From: Acidovorax sp. NB1
Lineage (GTDB): Bacteria; Pseudomonadota; Gammaproteobacteria; Burkholderiales; Burkholderiaceae_C
Reading direction: 5' to 3'
Assembly (NCBI RefSeq): GCF_005405905.1
Contig: NZ_BJHU01000059.1
Location: 433 to 64,432, forward strand
DNA: 64,000 nucleotides
This document shows positions 61,927 through 64,000 of the stretch, piece after piece. Both the position numbers and the translations under genes were made by a program. Below the pieces are notes generated by a model. The model saw only the letters and a list, made by a program, of their open reading frames with translations. It ran no database searches and was not told the DNA's origin. Every line of letters begins with the position of its first letter. Within the stretch, counting starts at the first letter, position 1.

Positions 61927-61977
61927 ATCTTGCTCCTGTCAGCCATTCACACGCCGGCTGAAACTGGCACTGTCCAG

Positions 61978-62093
61978 GCGGGGGCCACCGTGCAAGGGCC
62001 GCCCCGCCGCACGGGTGGCGTCCCCCTTCCGCATCGCGCAGTGATGCCAGAGAAGGGGGAAGCGGCGAAGCCGCTCAGGGGGATAGTCACAAA
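61978..62093 (-). repeat. dispersed GC-rich repeat, copy 2 (inverted relative to copy 1)
   Basis: On the minus strand: CCCCCTGAGCGGCTTCGCCGCTTCCCCC, then GAAGGGGGACGCC and GGGGCGGCCCTTGC. It follows copy 1 (51558-51665) block by block; the stem loop is TTC here and TGC there. The copy sits between the HDAC-like gene stop and the enoyl-CoA hydratase gene. Confidence 0.75.
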
Positions 62094-63040
62094 TCCGCGA
62101 GGACGCGCAGGTGGCTCTCCACACTGCGCGCCAGCGGCCCCATCACGTAGCCGCCTTCCAGGCAGGACACGATACGGCCCTTGGCATAGCGGCGGGCCAC
62201 ATCCTTCACGCGCTGGGTGATCCAGGCGTAGTCCTGCTCGGTCAGGCCCAACTGGCCCATGTCGTCCTCGCGGTGGCCGTCAAAGCCTGCGCTCACAAAA
62301 ATCATCTCGGGTTTGAAGGCCTCCAGCCGGGGCATCCACATCATTTCGATGATCTCCCGGATATCCATGCCGCGCGTGTAAGCAGGCACGGGCACGTTGA
62401 CCATGTTGGGTGCCGGGTCCTGGTCGCCACTGTAGGGGTAGAACGGGTGCTGGAAGATGCTGACCATCAGCGCACGCGGGTCGCCCGCCAGGATGTCTTC
62501 GGTGCCGTTGCCGTGGTGCACATCAAAGTCCACGACGGCCACACGCTGCAGGTTGTAGCGCTGCAGCGCATATTTGGCGGCCACGGCCACGTTATTGAAA
62601 AAGCAGAACCCCATGGCCTTGTCGCGGCAGGCGTGGTGGCCCGGGGGCCGCACCGAGCAGAACGCGTTTTCGACCTCGCCCGCCATCACGGCGTCGGTGG
62701 CGGCCAGGGCTGCACCGGCAGCGCGCAGCGAGGCCTTCCAGGTGTGGGCGTTGATGGAGGTATCGGTGTCGATCTGCGCGTAGTTCGGGCCACCGGCCAT
62801 CAGCTCTTCATTGAGCCGGTCGGACAGGCCCCGCAGCGCCGCAACGTGCATGCGGCCGTGGGCCAGCTCGATGTCGGCCAGCGAGGCTTCGGGCGCCTCG
62901 TAGCGCTCCAGTGCATCGGCCACGCCGGTGATCAGCAAACGGTCTTCGATGGCATCGAGCCGTTCAGGACATTCGGGGTGCCCCGGGCCCATCTCGTGCT
63001 TCCAACAATCCCGGTGGGTGAAATAGCCCGTCTTGCTCAC
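62087..63040 (-). CDS. histone deacetylase-like (AcuC/APAH type) amidohydrolase
   Basis: 317 residues from a GTG at 63040 (an in-frame TTG lies at 63046). The arginase/deacetylase fold has intact zinc and charge-relay motifs: RPPGHHACRDKAMGFCFFNNVAVAA, DFDVHHGNGTEDI, and SAGFDGHREDDMGQL. Bacterial members deacetylate acetylpolyamines, acetoin-pathway proteins or small amides; the substrate is unknown. The N-terminus TGYFTHRDCWKHEMGPGHPECPERL fits the family. Divergent from moxR, with only 42 bases between start codons. Confidence 0.88.
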   Translation of the reverse strand: MSKTGYFTHRDCWKHEMGPGHPECPERLDAIEDRLLITGVADALERYEAPEASLADIELAHGRMHVAALRGLSDRLNEELMAGGPNYAQIDTDTSINAHTWKASLRAAGAALAATDAVMAGEVENAFCSVRPPGHHACRDKAMGFCFFNNVAVAAKYALQRYNLQRVAVVDFDVHHGNGTEDILAGDPRALMVSIFQHPFYPYSGDQDPAPNMVNVPVPAYTRGMDIREIIEMMWMPRLEAFKPEMIFVSAGFDGHREDDMGQLGLTEQDYAWITQRVKDVARRYAKGRIVSCLEGGYVMGPLARSVESHLRVLADL

Positions 63041-63082
63041 AGTCAATCCCCGTGTCTCAATTTTTTAGGATAACGTCGCGCC

Positions 63083-64000
<918 letters not shown>

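Overview
The window is GC-rich chromosomal DNA from a betaproteobacterium, most likely a member of the Comamonadaceae (Acidovorax or a close relative). This rests on gene order (mdh to acnB divergent from gntR-sdhCDAB-sdhE-gltA; ribB-ribH-nusB; cyoABCD-surf1-regBA), on protein character, and on several short dispersed repeats I associate from memory with that family. Genus assignment is inference. No rRNA, tRNA, CRISPR array or prophage was recognised. The only classical mobile element is the 3' end of an IS481-type transposase at the left edge.

Layout. 1-1870: IS481 remnant, a large imperfect hairpin element, a DUF427 gene, then three 116-bp direct repeats each carrying a perfect DnaA box. 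1867-6616: methyltransferase, ferredoxin, riboflavin genes ribB(A)-ribH with nusB, and an aminotransferase. 6621-9184: ybgC-tolQ-tolR-tolA, closed by a strong terminator with no tolB or pal here. 9388-10728: MFS transporter. 10971-18045: cytochrome bo3-type quinol oxidase cyoABCD, a Surf1 assembly factor and a RegB/RegA redox two-component pair, all on one strand. 18077-21992: an SbmA-like transporter and a large DUF3592/ankyrin membrane protein. 22189-34029: the TCA block, with mdh, a CitE-like lyase, a Lys/Ala-rich exported protein and acnB on the minus strand, and gntR, sdhCDAB, sdhE and gltA on the plus strand. 34276-38383: formaldehyde detoxification frmR-frmA-fghA, then an EptA-type phosphoethanolamine transferase. 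38433-51548: an accessory stretch of LysR regulators beside divergent targets (quinone reductase, SDR plus SnoaL-like protein, SbtA bicarbonate transporter, benzoylformate decarboxylase plus Bug receptor), a radical SAM protein behind a LexA box, and rnk. 51805-64000: small membrane protein, acyltransferase, orphan amino-acid binding protein, nitronate monooxygenase, acyl-CoA dehydrogenase, etfBA, MscS channel, enoyl-CoA hydratase, HDAC-like deacetylase, and the 5' part of a MoxR ATPase running off the end.

Themes. Central carbon flux and respiration dominate: TCA enzymes, succinate dehydrogenase with its flavinylation factor, the quinol oxidase and its redox regulator, and ETF with acyl-CoA dehydrogenase. 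Regulation is unusually readable. There are candidate operators for FrmR (TACT-C6-T-AGTT), LexA (CTGT-N8-ACAG), the GntR protein, three LysR proteins, a perfect 17-bp palindrome forming the spacer of a possible cyo promoter, and a palindrome before etfB. I did not find a clearly new multi-gene system. The most unusual items are the DnaA-box repeat array, the inverted-repeat-bounded insert between regB and regA, the LexA box abutting a start codon, and several dispersed palindromic repeat families with compensating changes.
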